A DNA stretch of 53,749 nt from Coriobacteriia bacterium (GCA_016938135.1 JAFGVD010000017.1:1-53749); one strand, 5' to 3'. Shown: positions 42,898 through 51,654, numbered from the stretch's first letter. Notes: a model not told the origin generated them from the letters alone. Made by a program: numbers and translations.

Positions 42898-42951
42898 CCT
42901 TCACTTGTAACTGCGAGTAACATAGTCCCGTACCGCAGTTACAAGTGAAGG
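42898..42951. repeat. Perfect 18-bp inverted repeat before the SDR gene
   Basis: The left arm 42898-42915 and right arm 42934-42951 are exact reverse complements, separated by exactly 18 bases (42916-42933). The right arm ends next to the GGGGG of the SDR ribosome binding site, nine bases before the ATG. It could be a two-site operator for a dimeric repressor, or an RNA hairpin controlling translation. Confidence 0.85.
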
Positions 42952-42960
42952 GGGTAAGGC

Positions 42961-43722
42961 ATGTCCAACATGACCGGCAAGGTGGCAGTGGTCACAGGAG
43001 CAGGCTCCGGGATAGGTCGCTCCGCAGCACTGAGATTCGCCGAGAAAGACGCTTCGGTGCTCGTCTCGGACATCAGCGAGAAGGCCGGAGATGAAACGGT
43101 CAAGCTGATCGAAGAAGCCGGGGGCAAGGCGAGCTTTTTCAAGGCGGATGTCTCGGATGCTGCACAGGTCGAAGCGATGGTAAAGGCAGCCATCGACACT
43201 TACGGGCGTCTCGACTACGCGGTCAACAACGCAGGGATCGGCGGAGAAGCCAACTCTACAGCAGACTACTCGCTGGAAGGCTGGCACAAAGTCATCGGCA
43301 TCAACTTGAACGGGGTCTTCTACGGGCTGAAGTACGAGATACCCGCGATGCTGGAAAGCGGCGGCGGTTCGATCGTGAACGTCGCATCGATCCTCGGCCT
43401 TGTCGGCTTCGCTCAGTCACCCGCCTACGTCACCGCAAAGCACGGTGTCATGGGACTCACCAAGGCTGCAGCCATCGAATATGCGCAGGCCGGTATCCGA
43501 GTCAACGCCATCAATCCCGGCTTCATCGAAACGCAGCTTCTCACTGATGCCGGCATCACTCCGGGTAGCGACCTGTACGCATTCCTCGCATCCAAGCATG
43601 CGATGAACCGTCTTGGCCAGCCTGATGAGATAGGCAAGATGATCGTCATGCTCTGTTCGGACGAAGCATCGTTCGTCACGGGCATCCCCTTCCCTGTCGA
43701 TGGCGGATACACCGCTCAGTAG
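42961..43722 (+). CDS. Short-chain dehydrogenase/reductase
   Basis: A classical SDR of 253 residues using NAD(P)H. The cofactor loop TGAGSGIG (residues 13-20), NNAGIG, the catalytic Ser region and YVTAKHG (Tyr/Lys pair) are all present, as is PVDGGYTAQ at the end. An Asp after the second strand (SDIS) suggests preference for NAD over NADP. The substrate cannot be told; FabG- and glucose-dehydrogenase-like relatives are common. The gene is flanked by the perfect inverted repeat upstream and a terminator downstream, so it is an isolated unit. Confidence 0.93.
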   Translation: MSNMTGKVAVVTGAGSGIGRSAALRFAEKDASVLVSDISEKAGDETVKLIEEAGGKASFFKADVSDAAQVEAMVKAAIDTYGRLDYAVNNAGIGGEANSTADYSLEGWHKVIGINLNGVFYGLKYEIPAMLESGGGSIVNVASILGLVGFAQSPAYVTAKHGVMGLTKAAAIEYAQAGIRVNAINPGFIETQLLTDAGITPGSDLYAFLASKHAMNRLGQPDEIGKMIVMLCSDEASFVTGIPFPVDGGYTAQ

Positions 43723-43741
43723 TCCGTACACATAACCAGTT

Positions 43742-43769
43742 GAAGAGACGGGACCTCTCCCGTCTCTTC
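43742..43769 (+). terminator. Intrinsic terminator after the SDR gene
   Basis: A perfect 12-bp stem (43742-43753 with 43758-43769) closes a four-base loop and is followed by TGCCTTTCTT. TATATT at 43783-43788 may be the -10 element of the next gene's promoter, though no good -35 is visible. Confidence 0.75.
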
Positions 43770-43850
43770 TGCCTTTCTTGGGTATATTTACCTGCGTGAA
43801 CCCAGTATCAAGGCCACATGATGGCCTCAATTGGAAAGGAGGGAGCACGT

Positions 43851-44558
43851 ATGGCAGAACTCAAGCCAGGTTGTGTGACTCCTGCAAAAGGCCCTATAGG
43901 CGGCTCGGATCCTGCACCGACCGCTACCGAGACAAACAAGGAGGCGAAGCCACGGATGGGTGTCATGGTTGGCAAGCCAGCGCCAGACTTCGAGGCGAAC
44001 GGCTATCAGGACGGGACTTTCCAGACATTCAAACTCTCGGACTACCGGGGCAAGTGGGTAGTGCTTTGCTTCTACCCCGGCGACTTCACGTTCGTTTGAC
44101 CCACGGAACTCGCTGCGGTCGCAACGAAGTATGAGGAGATCACAGGATTGGATGCCGAAGTCCTCTCGATGAGCGTGGACAGCCACTTCGTACACAAGAT
44201 ATGGCAGGAAGAAGAGCTCTCAAAGATGGTGGACGGGGGCGTTCCGTATCCGATGCTGTCCGACCAGGGCGGTCGGATCGGAAGCGCATACGGCGTCTAC
44301 GAGGACGGTGCGGGCGTGGATGTCCGCGGGCGCTTCCTCATCGACCCTGACGGCATCATCCAGGCGATGGAGGTCCTCACCCCCACGGTGGGCAGAAACG
44401 CCGCAGAGCTGATCAGGCAGCTTCAGGCATACCAACACAACAGAGCCACGGGCGAGGTCACGCCATCCGGCTGGCAACCGGGCCGCAAGACGCTCACTCC
44501 CGGTCCGGATCTGGCGGGAAAGGTATGGAAGGAATGGAAGCCCGAAGAAGCCTTCTAG
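43851..44558 (+). CDS. Selenocysteine-containing peroxiredoxin (in-frame UGA read as Sec)
   Basis: The reading frame continues through a TGA at 44097-44099 and remains perfect peroxiredoxin on both sides: FYPGDFTFV, then Sec, then [14 protein letters not shown]. The Sec (residue 83 of 235) replaces the peroxidatic Cys of the FTFVCPTE motif in AhpC/Prx1-type enzymes, which reduce peroxides. A SECIS-like hairpin follows the TGA at the right distance. The resolving-Cys position is Thr ([11 protein letters not shown] instead of EVCPAGW), so resolution must use another thiol, for example Cys8 in the unusual ~35-residue N-terminal extension, or a thioredoxin-like partner. The ATG at 43851 follows AAGGAGG. 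Split annotation into two genes would be wrong. Confidence 0.93.
44097..44130 (+). promoter_or_regulatory. Bacterial SECIS element after the UGA codon
   Basis: Seventeen bases after the TGA, the stem TGC (44114-44116) and GCA (44121-44123) presents a GGTC loop (44117-44120), with outer ACTCG/CGAAGT pairing. The E. coli fdhF SECIS, as I recall it, also presents GGUC, 18 bases after its UGA. SelB would bind this loop to deliver Sec-tRNA. Confidence 0.85.
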
Positions 44559-44599
44559 GTGTCGCGGTTTTGGCATACACATTGCTTAATGCTTAACAG

Positions 44600-44733
44600 A
44601 GCTGAGCGACCCGCAACCCCTCCCCCCTCGGAAGCGGGACACGCCGCTCGGACTATGCGAAACGCGTCCCCCCCACGCGTCTCGCTCCTCTTCTTAAGAG
44701 GAACGCAAAAGGCCCGCTATCAGCGGGCCTTTT
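44600..44733 (+). ncRNA. 6C-type small RNA
   Basis: Two hairpins present cytosine runs. In the first, GAGCG and CCCGC (44604-44614) pair with GCGGG and CGCTC (44634-44649), and the loop contains CCCCTCCCCCC. In the second, GCGA/TCGC and ACGCGT/ACGCGT (44657-44685) close a loop of seven C (44668-44674). A third small hairpin (44687-44701) and an intrinsic terminator follow. Two stems each with six or more loop cytosines define the 6C RNA class of actinobacteria, whose C-rich loops can pair with Shine-Dalgarno-like targets. The 5' end is approximate. A TTGGCA element at 44570 and a sigma-54-like match at 44571-44586 lie just upstream. Confidence 0.8.
44711..44733. terminator. Bidirectional terminator between the 6C RNA and pstB
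   Basis: GGCCCGC (44711-44717) pairs with GCGGGCC (44723-44729) across a five-base loop, with AAAA before and TTTT after. It can end the plus-strand RNA and the minus-strand pst operon. Confidence 0.9.
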
Positions 44734-44755
44734 GTATGCACAGGACATCGGTTCC

Positions 44756-45619
44756 CTAGCCAAAGCGCCCGGTGATGTAGGACTCCGTACGCTTGTCGTC
44801 GGGGTTCGTGAAGATCTTCTTGGTCTCGCTCATCTCGATCAGATGGGCCGGCTCGTCCATGGACTCCCGCAACATGAACGCTGTCTGGTCGGATATGCGC
44901 GCAGCCTGCTGCATATTGTGCGTGACGATGACGATCGTCACCGAAGCCTTCAGCTCGGCTATCGTGTCCTCTATCTGCTGCGTCGAGATGGGATCGAGCG
45001 CTGATGCCGGCTCATCCATCAGCAGCACTTCCGGCATCGTCGCAAGCGCCCGGGCGATACACAGGCGCTGCTGCTGTCCACCCGAGAGCTCGAACGCATG
45101 CTTCTTGAGATTCTTCTTGACCTCTTCGTAGAGCGCCGAGCGACGCAGAGAGTCCTCGACCAGATCATCGAGCTCACTGCGCTTGCGGATTCCCTGGGTG
45201 CGCGGACCATACGCCACGTTGTCATAGATGGACATCGGGAACGGGTTCGGGCGCTGGAAGACCTGCCCCACACGCATACGAAGCTCTACGGGGTCCGAAT
45301 CCTTGCCCATGATGTCCTGACCATCGAGCATGATCTTTCCACCGACCTTCACGTTGCCCAGTTCGTCGTTCATGCGGTTGAGACAACGCAGGAGCGTTGA
45401 CTTGCCGCATCCGGACGGACCGATCAGCGCCGTCACCGACCGGGGCGCGATATACATGTCGACCCCCTCGATGACGAGATCACGACCATACGCCACCGAT
45501 ACCTCGGACAGCGTGAAGCTTCCGCTGGCATCGGCCGCGACCACCGTATCGTTCTCGCGCCCGGTCATCACCAGGGTCGGCATGGCCGTTGTCCTGGGTT
45601 CCACGTTGAGTGCGTTCAC
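44756..45619 (-). CDS. pstB: Phosphate ABC transporter ATP-binding protein
   Basis: The ATPase of the high-affinity phosphate importer, 287 residues. It has Walker [10 protein letters not shown] with RCLNRMNDE after it, [19 protein letters not shown] typical of PstB, signature LSGGQQQR, Walker [14 protein letters not shown] and the switch His in THNMQQAA. An extra ~30 residues precede the ATPase core. I placed the start at the GTG at 45619, which overlaps the pstA stop (GTGA), with AGGAGG 11 bases upstream; a TTG one codon earlier is possible. No phoU follows. Confidence 0.95.
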   Translation of the reverse strand: MNALNVEPRTTAMPTLVMTGRENDTVVAADASGSFTLSEVSVAYGRDLVIEGVDMYIAPRSVTALIGPSGCGKSTLLRCLNRMNDELGNVKVGGKIMLDGQDIMGKDSDPVELRMRVGQVFQRPNPFPMSIYDNVAYGPRTQGIRKRSELDDLVEDSLRRSALYEEVKKNLKKHAFELSGGQQQRLCIARALATMPEVLLMDEPASALDPISTQQIEDTIAELKASVTIVIVTHNMQQAARISDQTAFMLRESMDEPAHLIEMSETKKIFTNPDDKRTESYITGRFG

Positions 45620-46473
45620 CAACGAATCTTCCTCCTCTGGATCGAGCGCCAGACCCCAGCGGCCACGCTCACGATACTGATTCCGGCAACGAGCACCAGG
45701 GCCGTGCCCCAGATGAGGTCCTCGCTCCAATTAGGGACGGAGGTCACCTCGGCATAGATGTGGTACGGCAGCGCCATGACCCGATCGAGCGGCGAGCGCG
45801 GCAGCTGCGGTGACATGAACACGGCGGCAGTGAACAGGATCGGCGCGGTCTCTCCCGCAGCGCGTGCCAGACCCAGGATCGAGCCGGTTACGATCCCGGG
45901 CATCGACGCAGGCAACACCACCTTGCGGACAGTGCGCCACTTGGTGGATCCCAGTGCCAGCGAAGCATGCCGCAGGTCCTGCGGTACCTGTCGAAGCGCC
46001 TCCTCGGTGGCGGTGATGACGACCGGCAGGGTCATGCATGTGAGCGTCAACGCACCGGAGAGTACTGACACCTTGAAGTTGGCGAGCATAACGAACGCGG
46101 CCAGCCCGAACAGCCCGTAGACGATGGAGGGAACGCCGGCCATGTTGGTGATGGCAAGTCGGATCGATCGCGTCAGAAGGTTCCGGGCCGCGTACTCCGA
46201 TAGGTAGACACCTGCCAGTATGCCGACCGGCAGCGTGAACAGGGCGGTGAGAGACACAAGCCATACCGTCCCGCCAATCGCCGGACCGATGCCGCCCTCG
46301 CGTCCGAGCTTCACCGGTCTGGTGGTCAGGAACTCCCAATTGATGGCGCGATAGCCCTTCGAGACTATGTAGATAAGCACGGCGGCCGCGATGACGAGGA
46401 CGGTCACCGCCATGAGGCCCAGAACGGTCTTCGCAATCTGCTCGGTGAGCCTGGCACGCTTCACCCGGTTCAT
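45616..46473 (-). CDS. pstA: Phosphate ABC transporter permease PstA
   Basis: One of two channel subunits of the phosphate importer, 285 residues with six transmembrane helices. The N-terminal region includes [25 protein letters not shown], typical of PstA, and the EAA-like loop [21 protein letters not shown] lies in the second half. The ATG at 46473 overlaps the pstC stop (ATGA) and follows GAGGTGG at five bases; a GTG three codons upstream is an alternative. Confidence 0.95.
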   Translation of the reverse strand: MNRVKRARLTEQIAKTVLGLMAVTVLVIAAAVLIYIVSKGYRAINWEFLTTRPVKLGREGGIGPAIGGTVWLVSLTALFTLPVGILAGVYLSEYAARNLLTRSIRLAITNMAGVPSIVYGLFGLAAFVMLANFKVSVLSGALTLTCMTLPVVITATEEALRQVPQDLRHASLALGSTKWRTVRKVVLPASMPGIVTGSILGLARAAGETAPILFTAAVFMSPQLPRSPLDRVMALPYHIYAEVTSVPNWSEDLIWGTALVLVAGISIVSVAAGVWRSIQRRKIRW

Positions 46474-47399
46474 CGACGCCACCTCTTCCGCTGCCGTTCG
46501 AGCACGAGATCGGCAGCCAGATTGATCACGAACGTCATCGCGAACAACACCAAGCCCACCGAGAAGAGGGCCGAGTAGTGGAGTCCTTTGCGGACGACCT
46601 CACCCATCTCGGCGGCGATGGTACCCGTCATCGTCCGGACGGACTCGAAGACACTCGTAGGCATGACGGCCGCGTTGCCCGTCAGCATCAAAACGGCCAT
46701 CGTCTCGCCGATGGCCCGGCCCAGACCGAGCATCACGGCGGCGAAGATGCCGGAGGACGCGGCCGGCACGACCACCTTGTACGTCGTCTGCCAGCGTGTG
46801 TTGCCAAGCGCCATCGACCCCTGCCTCAGCGACTCGGGGACCGCGTGCAGCGCGTCCTCGGAGATGGACAGCACCGTGGGAATCGACATCACGCCGAGCA
46901 CGATGCCACCGGTAAGAGCGGTCATACCGCTGTCGAGTTGGAAGGTCGTACGAACCCAAGGGATGAGGACCGCAACGCCGATGAGGCCGTAGACGACCGA
47001 CGGGACTGCCGCCATGAACTCGACCACGGACTTCGCGACCTCTTTGAAGCCACGACCCGCGAACTCAGAGAGGTAGACCGCAGCACCGATACCCACGGGT
47101 ACGGAGACAAAGAGCGCGACGCCGGTGACGAACACAGAACCAAGGATGAGGGGGAGGAAGCCGAACTGCGCATTGTCCGACGTCGGGTACCACGAGGTAC
47201 CGGTCAACATCGTGCCGAGGCCGACCTCATCGATCGAGCGCAGACCGTTCGTGAGCAGGAAGATGGCGATAGCGGCCAGGATGACGATAGCCAGCCAGCC
47301 GCATGTGAACACCAGTGCGCGAACGACGACCTCGGTCGCACGGCGAGTTGCCATGCGACCGAGTACCGGACCGCGCTTCGCGTCAGTCGATGTCGTCAC
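46470..47399 (-). CDS. pstC: Phosphate ABC transporter permease PstC
   Basis: The partner channel subunit, 309 residues with six helices. GTSWYPTSDNAQFGFLPLILGS is the diagnostic PstC segment after the first helix, and EDALHAVPESLRQGSMALGNTRW is the cytoplasmic coupling loop. The start is a GTG four bases after the pstS stop without a strong ribosome binding site, so it probably depends on pstS translation. Confidence 0.95.
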   Translation of the reverse strand: MTTSTDAKRGPVLGRMATRRATEVVVRALVFTCGWLAIVILAAIAIFLLTNGLRSIDEVGLGTMLTGTSWYPTSDNAQFGFLPLILGSVFVTGVALFVSVPVGIGAAVYLSEFAGRGFKEVAKSVVEFMAAVPSVVYGLIGVAVLIPWVRTTFQLDSGMTALTGGIVLGVMSIPTVLSISEDALHAVPESLRQGSMALGNTRWQTTYKVVVPAASSGIFAAVMLGLGRAIGETMAVLMLTGNAAVMPTSVFESVRTMTGTIAAEMGEVVRKGLHYSALFSVGLVLFAMTFVINLAADLVLERQRKRWRR

Positions 47400-47403
47400 T
47401 GTG

Positions 47404-48294
47404 CTACTGCAGCGGGACGAAGCCCTCGTCGGCGACGATCTGCTGACCGTCAGCGCCGAGGATCCAGTCGAGATAGGCCTGCATGACGTCGCTCAGCTCG
47501 CCGTTGCTGTACATGTACAGGTAGCGGCTGATCGGGTAGCTGCCGTCCTTGGCGGTCTCGATGGAGGCCTTCACGCCGTCCACCGCGACGACCTTGACGT
47601 CGGGGGTAAGGTAGCCCAGGCCGATGTAGCCGATGGCTGCTTCGTTCGCCTTGACCTCATCGGCTATCGCCTGGTTCGAAGGCAGGAGCTTGGCCTCCTT
47701 GGCGTACTCGGCGTCCTTGCCCACAACCTCTTCCTTGAAGTACTCATACGTGCCTGAAGAGCTATCACGCGAGAGGAGGACGACGGCCCTGTCTGCACCA
47801 CCGACGTCCTTCCAGTTCGTGATCTCACCGCGATAGATCTTGCCGAGCTGATCCATGGTGAGGTCCGTGACGCCGTTGCCGGGGTTCACGACGACGGCGA
47901 TCCCATCGATGGCCACTTTGTGCTCCACCGGATCGACACCATTGTCACTGGCCTGCTGGAGCTCCTCGTCCTTGATCTCACGAGAAGCATCGGCGAACTC
48001 CACCGTGCCGTTGATGAGCGCGGCGATACCCGTACCGGAACCGCCGCCCTTGACCGAGATCATCACGCCGGGGTTCTCGGTCATGAAAGCATCGGCCCAC
48101 GCACCGGCGACGTTTACCAGCGTGTCGGAGCCCTCGACATTGATGGTGCCCGTGAGTTCCTCGGCAACCGGCTCGGTGGTGCCATCGGTCGTACCGTTCG
48201 TGGTGTCCTCGGTCTTGCCGCAACCAGCCAGCGCAAAGGCGCCAAGCAGCATTGCGAGCACGAGTCCGAGTGCGACTGCCTGCCTCTTGTTCAC
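47404..48294 (-). CDS. pstS: Phosphate-binding lipoprotein PstS
   Basis: The extracytoplasmic phosphate receptor, 296 residues. A lipoprotein signal ends at the lipobox FALAGC (Cys near residue 26), followed by a Thr-rich linker. The mature protein has the PstS motifs INVEGSDTLVNVAGAWADAF, GGGSGTGIAALINGTVEFADASRE and LSRDSSSGTYEYF, which form the phosphate site. The GTG at 48294 is chosen because it opens the signal peptide and follows GAGGG; an upstream start would add 20 residues without a signal. First gene of pstSCAB. Confidence 0.95.
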   Translation of the reverse strand: MNKRQAVALGLVLAMLLGAFALAGCGKTEDTTNGTTDGTTEPVAEELTGTINVEGSDTLVNVAGAWADAFMTENPGVMISVKGGGSGTGIAALINGTVEFADASREIKDEELQQASDNGVDPVEHKVAIDGIAVVVNPGNGVTDLTMDQLGKIYRGEITNWKDVGGADRAVVLLSRDSSSGTYEYFKEEVVGKDAEYAKEAKLLPSNQAIADEVKANEAAIGYIGLGYLTPDVKVVAVDGVKASIETAKDGSYPISRYLYMYSNGELSDVMQAYLDWILGADGQQIVADEGFVPLQ

Positions 48295-48405
48295 CGATCC
48301 CTCTTCCCTAGTCCGGATACGTTTCTTGTCGGAGATGCCTGATCTCCAACGCACGACCAGCGTATGCCGCGCGCGTTCCGGAGTGGTTGCACCGATGTAA
48401 ACCCT

Positions 48406-48444
48406 TGTGCTCTCTATGTGAAACCTTTGTTAAATGCCTTTTAC
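48406..48444 (-). promoter_or_regulatory. Pho-box-like direct repeats upstream of pstS
   Basis: Read toward pstS, GTAAAA, TTAACA and TTCACA begin 11 bases apart (48444-48439, 48433-48428, 48422-48417), with a weaker AGCACA next (48411-48406). The 11-base spacing and TTAACA-like half-sites match boxes bound by PhoP/PhoB-type regulators. The element lies in the 206-base gap between pstS and the divergent response-regulator gene and could serve both. Confidence 0.55.
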
Positions 48445-48500
48445 ATACCAAAACAGAATGCGATGATGGGCTCAGGTCAGCTAACGAACAGGAGTCACTG

Positions 48501-49217
48501 GTGGCGCGCATACTGATCGTCGAGGACGACCCCATCATCAGACAGACAGTCGACTACGCGCTGCGCCGTGCAGGGTTCGATACACTGACGACCGGAGACG
48601 GGAACGAAGGGCTTGCGCTTGCCGAGAGCGAGCTGCCCGACCTCATCTTGCTCGACCTCATGCTGCCGGGTGTCGACGGCTACAGATTTGCCGAACGCAT
48701 ACGGCACAGCGACTCCGAGGTCGCTATCGTGATGGTCACCGCGCTAGACCAGGAACGGGACAAAGTCCGCGGACTTGACGCAGGAGCCGACGACTACATC
48801 ACCAAACCGTTCTCTATGGAAGAACTCCTTGCCCGTGTCCGTGCCAACCTGCGACGAGTGCGGGAGCGTCAGATACTCGACCAACGTGATGTCATCGAGG
48901 TCGGCGACCTGCGCATCGAAGCAAGCCAGTTCCGCCTCTGGGTCGCTGAACGACTCGTGAAGCTACGCATGAAAGAGTTCCAGCTCCTCGTGGCGCTGGC
49001 CTCCAATCCGGGACGGCTGATGTCGCGGCAGCGGCTCGCAAGCGAGGTGTGGGGGTATGACTTCCTTCCCTCCTCGCGCACGATCGATGTGCACATCCGA
49101 AGGCTCCGCCAGGCACTTGAGGAGCACTCTGCGTACGACTACGTCCAGACGGTACATGGCATGGGCTACCGCTTCGAGATCACTCTGCGCATCCAAGGAC
49201 AGGCCGAGGAACGATGA
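48501..49217 (+). CDS. OmpR/PhoB-family response regulator (phosphate)
   Basis: A 238-residue two-component regulator. The receiver domain (1 to ~115) has the acidic pair EDD, phospho-acceptor Asp52 in LLDLMLPG, and the Thr and Lys of MVTALDQ and TKPFS. The C-terminal winged helix (about 135-232) includes REFQ-like KEFQLLVALASNPGRLMSR and TIDVHIRRLRQALEE. The GTG at 48501 has AGGAG six bases upstream. Divergent from pstS and coupled to a histidine kinase (ATGA), so it is probably the PhoP/PhoB equivalent; no biochemical proof. Confidence 0.92.
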   Translation: MARILIVEDDPIIRQTVDYALRRAGFDTLTTGDGNEGLALAESELPDLILLDLMLPGVDGYRFAERIRHSDSEVAIVMVTALDQERDKVRGLDAGADDYITKPFSMEELLARVRANLRRVRERQILDQRDVIEVGDLRIEASQFRLWVAERLVKLRMKEFQLLVALASNPGRLMSRQRLASEVWGYDFLPSSRTIDVHIRRLRQALEEHSAYDYVQTVHGMGYRFEITLRIQGQAEER

Positions 49218-50974
49218 GCCTCGTGAGCCGTTGGAGATCCTCCTACCGCGTGCGCCTGGCGCTGGGCTACATGGTCATCGTCGCGCTCTTCGCGGGCGTA
49301 TGGGGCTGGAGCCTGGCTGGACCCCTCAAAGACACGGTGATCGAGCAGCAGCAAGAGCACCTGCAGGGAGTCGCGCAAGCCGGTGCCCTGGCGGTGGAGC
49401 AAGCGGGTGTCGACCTTTCCGGCACGGTCGAACGACTTGTCGCTCATACGGAGCTGCGTATGACGGTGGTCGGCCCCGACGGCGTCGTGCTTGCTGACAG
49501 CGAGGAAGATCCCGGGTCTATGGAGAACCATGCCGATCGACCCGAGATCGCAGCCGCTCTCGAGGGGTCGATAGGGCGGGATATCCGGGAGTCGGCCACG
49601 CAGGGTGTCGATCAGATGTATGTCGCAGTGCCCGCCGCTCTCCAAGGCACGCAGGTGGTGCTTAGGGTATCCGAGTCACTCCAGCGCATCTCAGAGCTCA
49701 CGGCGCAGTACAGAAGCACCGGGCTCGCGCTTCTAGGCGTGGCGCTCGTGTTGGCCCTTGCCGTTGGAGCCCATATCGCAACGCTTGCCGCAAGACCCGT
49801 CGAGCGGCTCGCCGACGCAGCGACCCGGATGGCGGCCGGGAATCTCAGTCCGGAAATCCCTGCCGAACATGGCGCGCTCGCGCCGCTAGCCGAGGCACTC
49901 GGAGGACTGCGAACCCAGTTACAGGACCGCATCGGAGCCCTAGAGTCCGAACAGGCCAACTTGCACGCGGTGCTCGATGGGCTCCAAGACGCAGTGCTGC
50001 TGCTGGAGGATCGCAACGTCCGTGTCGCCAATCGCGCCGCATCAAGCCTGTTCGCGCTGCCTCCGGGTAAGATCGAAGACCGACCACTGGCCCAAAGCGG
50101 CCTGCCTGCATCCATCGTGACGGCCATCATCGATGGTCTCTCGGCCGAAAAACCCACATCCTCTGAGATAGGCCCGGATCCGCGCGGTCGCTCGTTCAGG
50201 CTGAGCGCAGTCCCGTTGGAAGGAACCAGAGGACTGGAACGAAGCCTCGTTATCATCTCGGACATCACTGAACGTGCGCGTGTGGACGGTATGAGGCGGG
50301 ATTTCGTCTCCAACGCCTCTCACGAGCTCAAGACGCCCACAGCAGGGATACTATTGCTGGCCGAATCCGCTCGGACCGCGGCCTCCGATGGAGATATGGA
50401 GCAGTCCCTCGTGTTCGTGGAGCAGATACAGGCCGAGGCGACCCGACTACGCCTGCTTGTGCAAAACCTTCTCGACCTCTCAAGACTTGAGGCCGCACCG
50501 AACCAAGAAGCGATCACCGACATCCGCGCCGCCGTGGGCCTCTCACTTGCTGCGCACTCACGCGCAGCGTCGGCGAAGAGCCTCATCCTGAAGGCCGACT
50601 TCACAGAAGTGGAGAGCGAGGACATCTTCGCCGCCGCGGACCGCACAGACACCGCTGTGGCATTGGACAATCTGCTCGCCAATGCGATCTCATACACCGA
50701 GACCGGGGAGGTGACCGTAGCGGTCACCGCGAATGTCGCCACCGTGTCCATCACCGTGATGGACACGGGCGTGGGCATACCTGCAGCCGATCTTCCCAGA
50801 GTATTCGAACGGTTCTACAGGGTCGACCACTCCCGGGTCCGAGACAGCGGAGGCACCGGGCTTGGTCTGTCGCTTGTCCGTAACGTCGTAGAACGATCCG
50901 GCGGAAACGTCAGCATCTGCTCAACGGTAGGCGAAGGAACGCAGGTAAGGATCGATCTTCCCAGGGCTCGCTAG
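49214..50974 (+). CDS. Membrane histidine kinase (PhoR-like)
   Basis: The 586-residue partner of the response regulator. Helix 1 (about 14-36), an extracellular sensor of ~130 residues, helix 2 (about 170-192), a HAMP domain, a PAS domain (about 250-345), HisKA with His370 in SNASHELKTP, and an HATPase domain with LDNLLANAISYT (N box), DTGVGIP and GGTGLGLS are all visible. Unlike E. coli PhoR it has a substantial extracellular domain, like PhoR of Bacillus. It likely senses phosphate supply or the cell envelope state linked to it. Confidence 0.93.
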   Translation: MSLVSRWRSSYRVRLALGYMVIVALFAGVWGWSLAGPLKDTVIEQQQEHLQGVAQAGALAVEQAGVDLSGTVERLVAHTELRMTVVGPDGVVLADSEEDPGSMENHADRPEIAAALEGSIGRDIRESATQGVDQMYVAVPAALQGTQVVLRVSESLQRISELTAQYRSTGLALLGVALVLALAVGAHIATLAARPVERLADAATRMAAGNLSPEIPAEHGALAPLAEALGGLRTQLQDRIGALESEQANLHAVLDGLQDAVLLLEDRNVRVANRAASSLFALPPGKIEDRPLAQSGLPASIVTAIIDGLSAEKPTSSEIGPDPRGRSFRLSAVPLEGTRGLERSLVIISDITERARVDGMRRDFVSNASHELKTPTAGILLLAESARTAASDGDMEQSLVFVEQIQAEATRLRLLVQNLLDLSRLEAAPNQEAITDIRAAVGLSLAAHSRAASAKSLILKADFTEVESEDIFAAADRTDTAVALDNLLANAISYTETGEVTVAVTANVATVSITVMDTGVGIPAADLPRVFERFYRVDHSRVRDSGGTGLGLSLVRNVVERSGGNVSICSTVGEGTQVRIDLPRAR

Positions 50975-51654
50975 CCCTTCTCGGGCACTCCCGCACCCCA
51001 CGTGGCACCAAGGAAGATCATCATCGTTACCCAGGCGGCACCCAGCAGCCAGCCTCCAACGACATCACCAAGGAAGTGCACGCCCAGATACACGCGGGAA
51101 ATACCGACCGATAGCACCATCAGCGTGCACAACGCGACGATGAGGGCCGAACGGCGCAAACGGTGTTCGCCGATGAGGGCGATGAAGCCAAGCACTCCGA
51201 AGAATGCCGTCGCCGCCACAGCGTGACCTGACGGGAAACTGTACGAATCAGGAATGGCGATGCGCGCCAGCTCAAGCGCGGGTCGGGCACGGTGCACGAC
51301 AATCTTGAGCACTTCGCCCAGAAGCGCAGCGGACGGCACCGTCAGAAGAAGCAGGCGTGCCTCCGGTTCACGATGACGCACATGGAGATAGACGCTCGTC
51401 CCTAGCGTCAGAAGAGCCATCGGCCAGAAGCTGCCCAGCGCCGTGAAGAAGCGAGCCACGGCCTCCAGGGCGGGCGAAGACAACCCGCGCACCATCTCGG
51501 AGAAATGCGCGTCCAACGTGACGAACGCCGGCAACAGTAGAAGCGCGACGGTCAAGACGACGAACGAGACCACCGCGATGCCGAAGGCTATGACAAGCAG
51601 TCCAAAGCGCGGGTCTCGACGCCAGGATGCGGGACGTGGCACCATCGGGCTCAT
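50971..51654 (-). CDS. PAP2-family membrane phosphatase
   Basis: A 227-residue membrane protein with six helices and all three PAP2 motifs: KIVVHRARP (KX6RP), PSGHA, and SRVYLGVHFLGD (SRX5HX3D). It probably dephosphorylates undecaprenyl pyrophosphate or phosphatidic acid on the outer face. Its start overlaps the stop of the pyrophosphatase gene (ATGA), and its end overlaps the end of the convergent histidine kinase gene by four bases. Confidence 0.92.
   Translation of the reverse strand: MSPMVPRPASWRRDPRFGLLVIAFGIAVVSFVVLTVALLLLPAFVTLDAHFSEMVRGLSSPALEAVARFFTALGSFWPMALLTLGTSVYLHVRHREPEARLLLLTVPSAALLGEVLKIVVHRARPALELARIAIPDSYSFPSGHAVAATAFFGVLGFIALIGEHRLRRSALIVALCTLMVLSVGISRVYLGVHFLGDVVGGWLLGAAWVTMMIFLGATWGAGVPEKG

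Noticed and set aside
43818-44558. Peroxiredoxin read as a frameshifted or nonsense-broken pseudogene
   Set aside because: The frame does not shift, the only stop is TGA at the peroxidatic position, and a SECIS-like hairpin follows. Selenocysteine explains all of this.
44571-44586. Sigma-54 promoter as an established feature
   Set aside because: The match to the consensus is complete, but most actinobacteria lack RpoN and a TTGGCA sigma-70-like -35 overlaps it. It is kept only as a hypothesis in the findings.
44600-44710. A tRNA-Sec (selC) or other tRNA gene near the selenoprotein
   Set aside because: There is no T-loop TTCGA-type motif, acceptor stem or CCA end. The two C-run hairpins fit 6C RNA instead.
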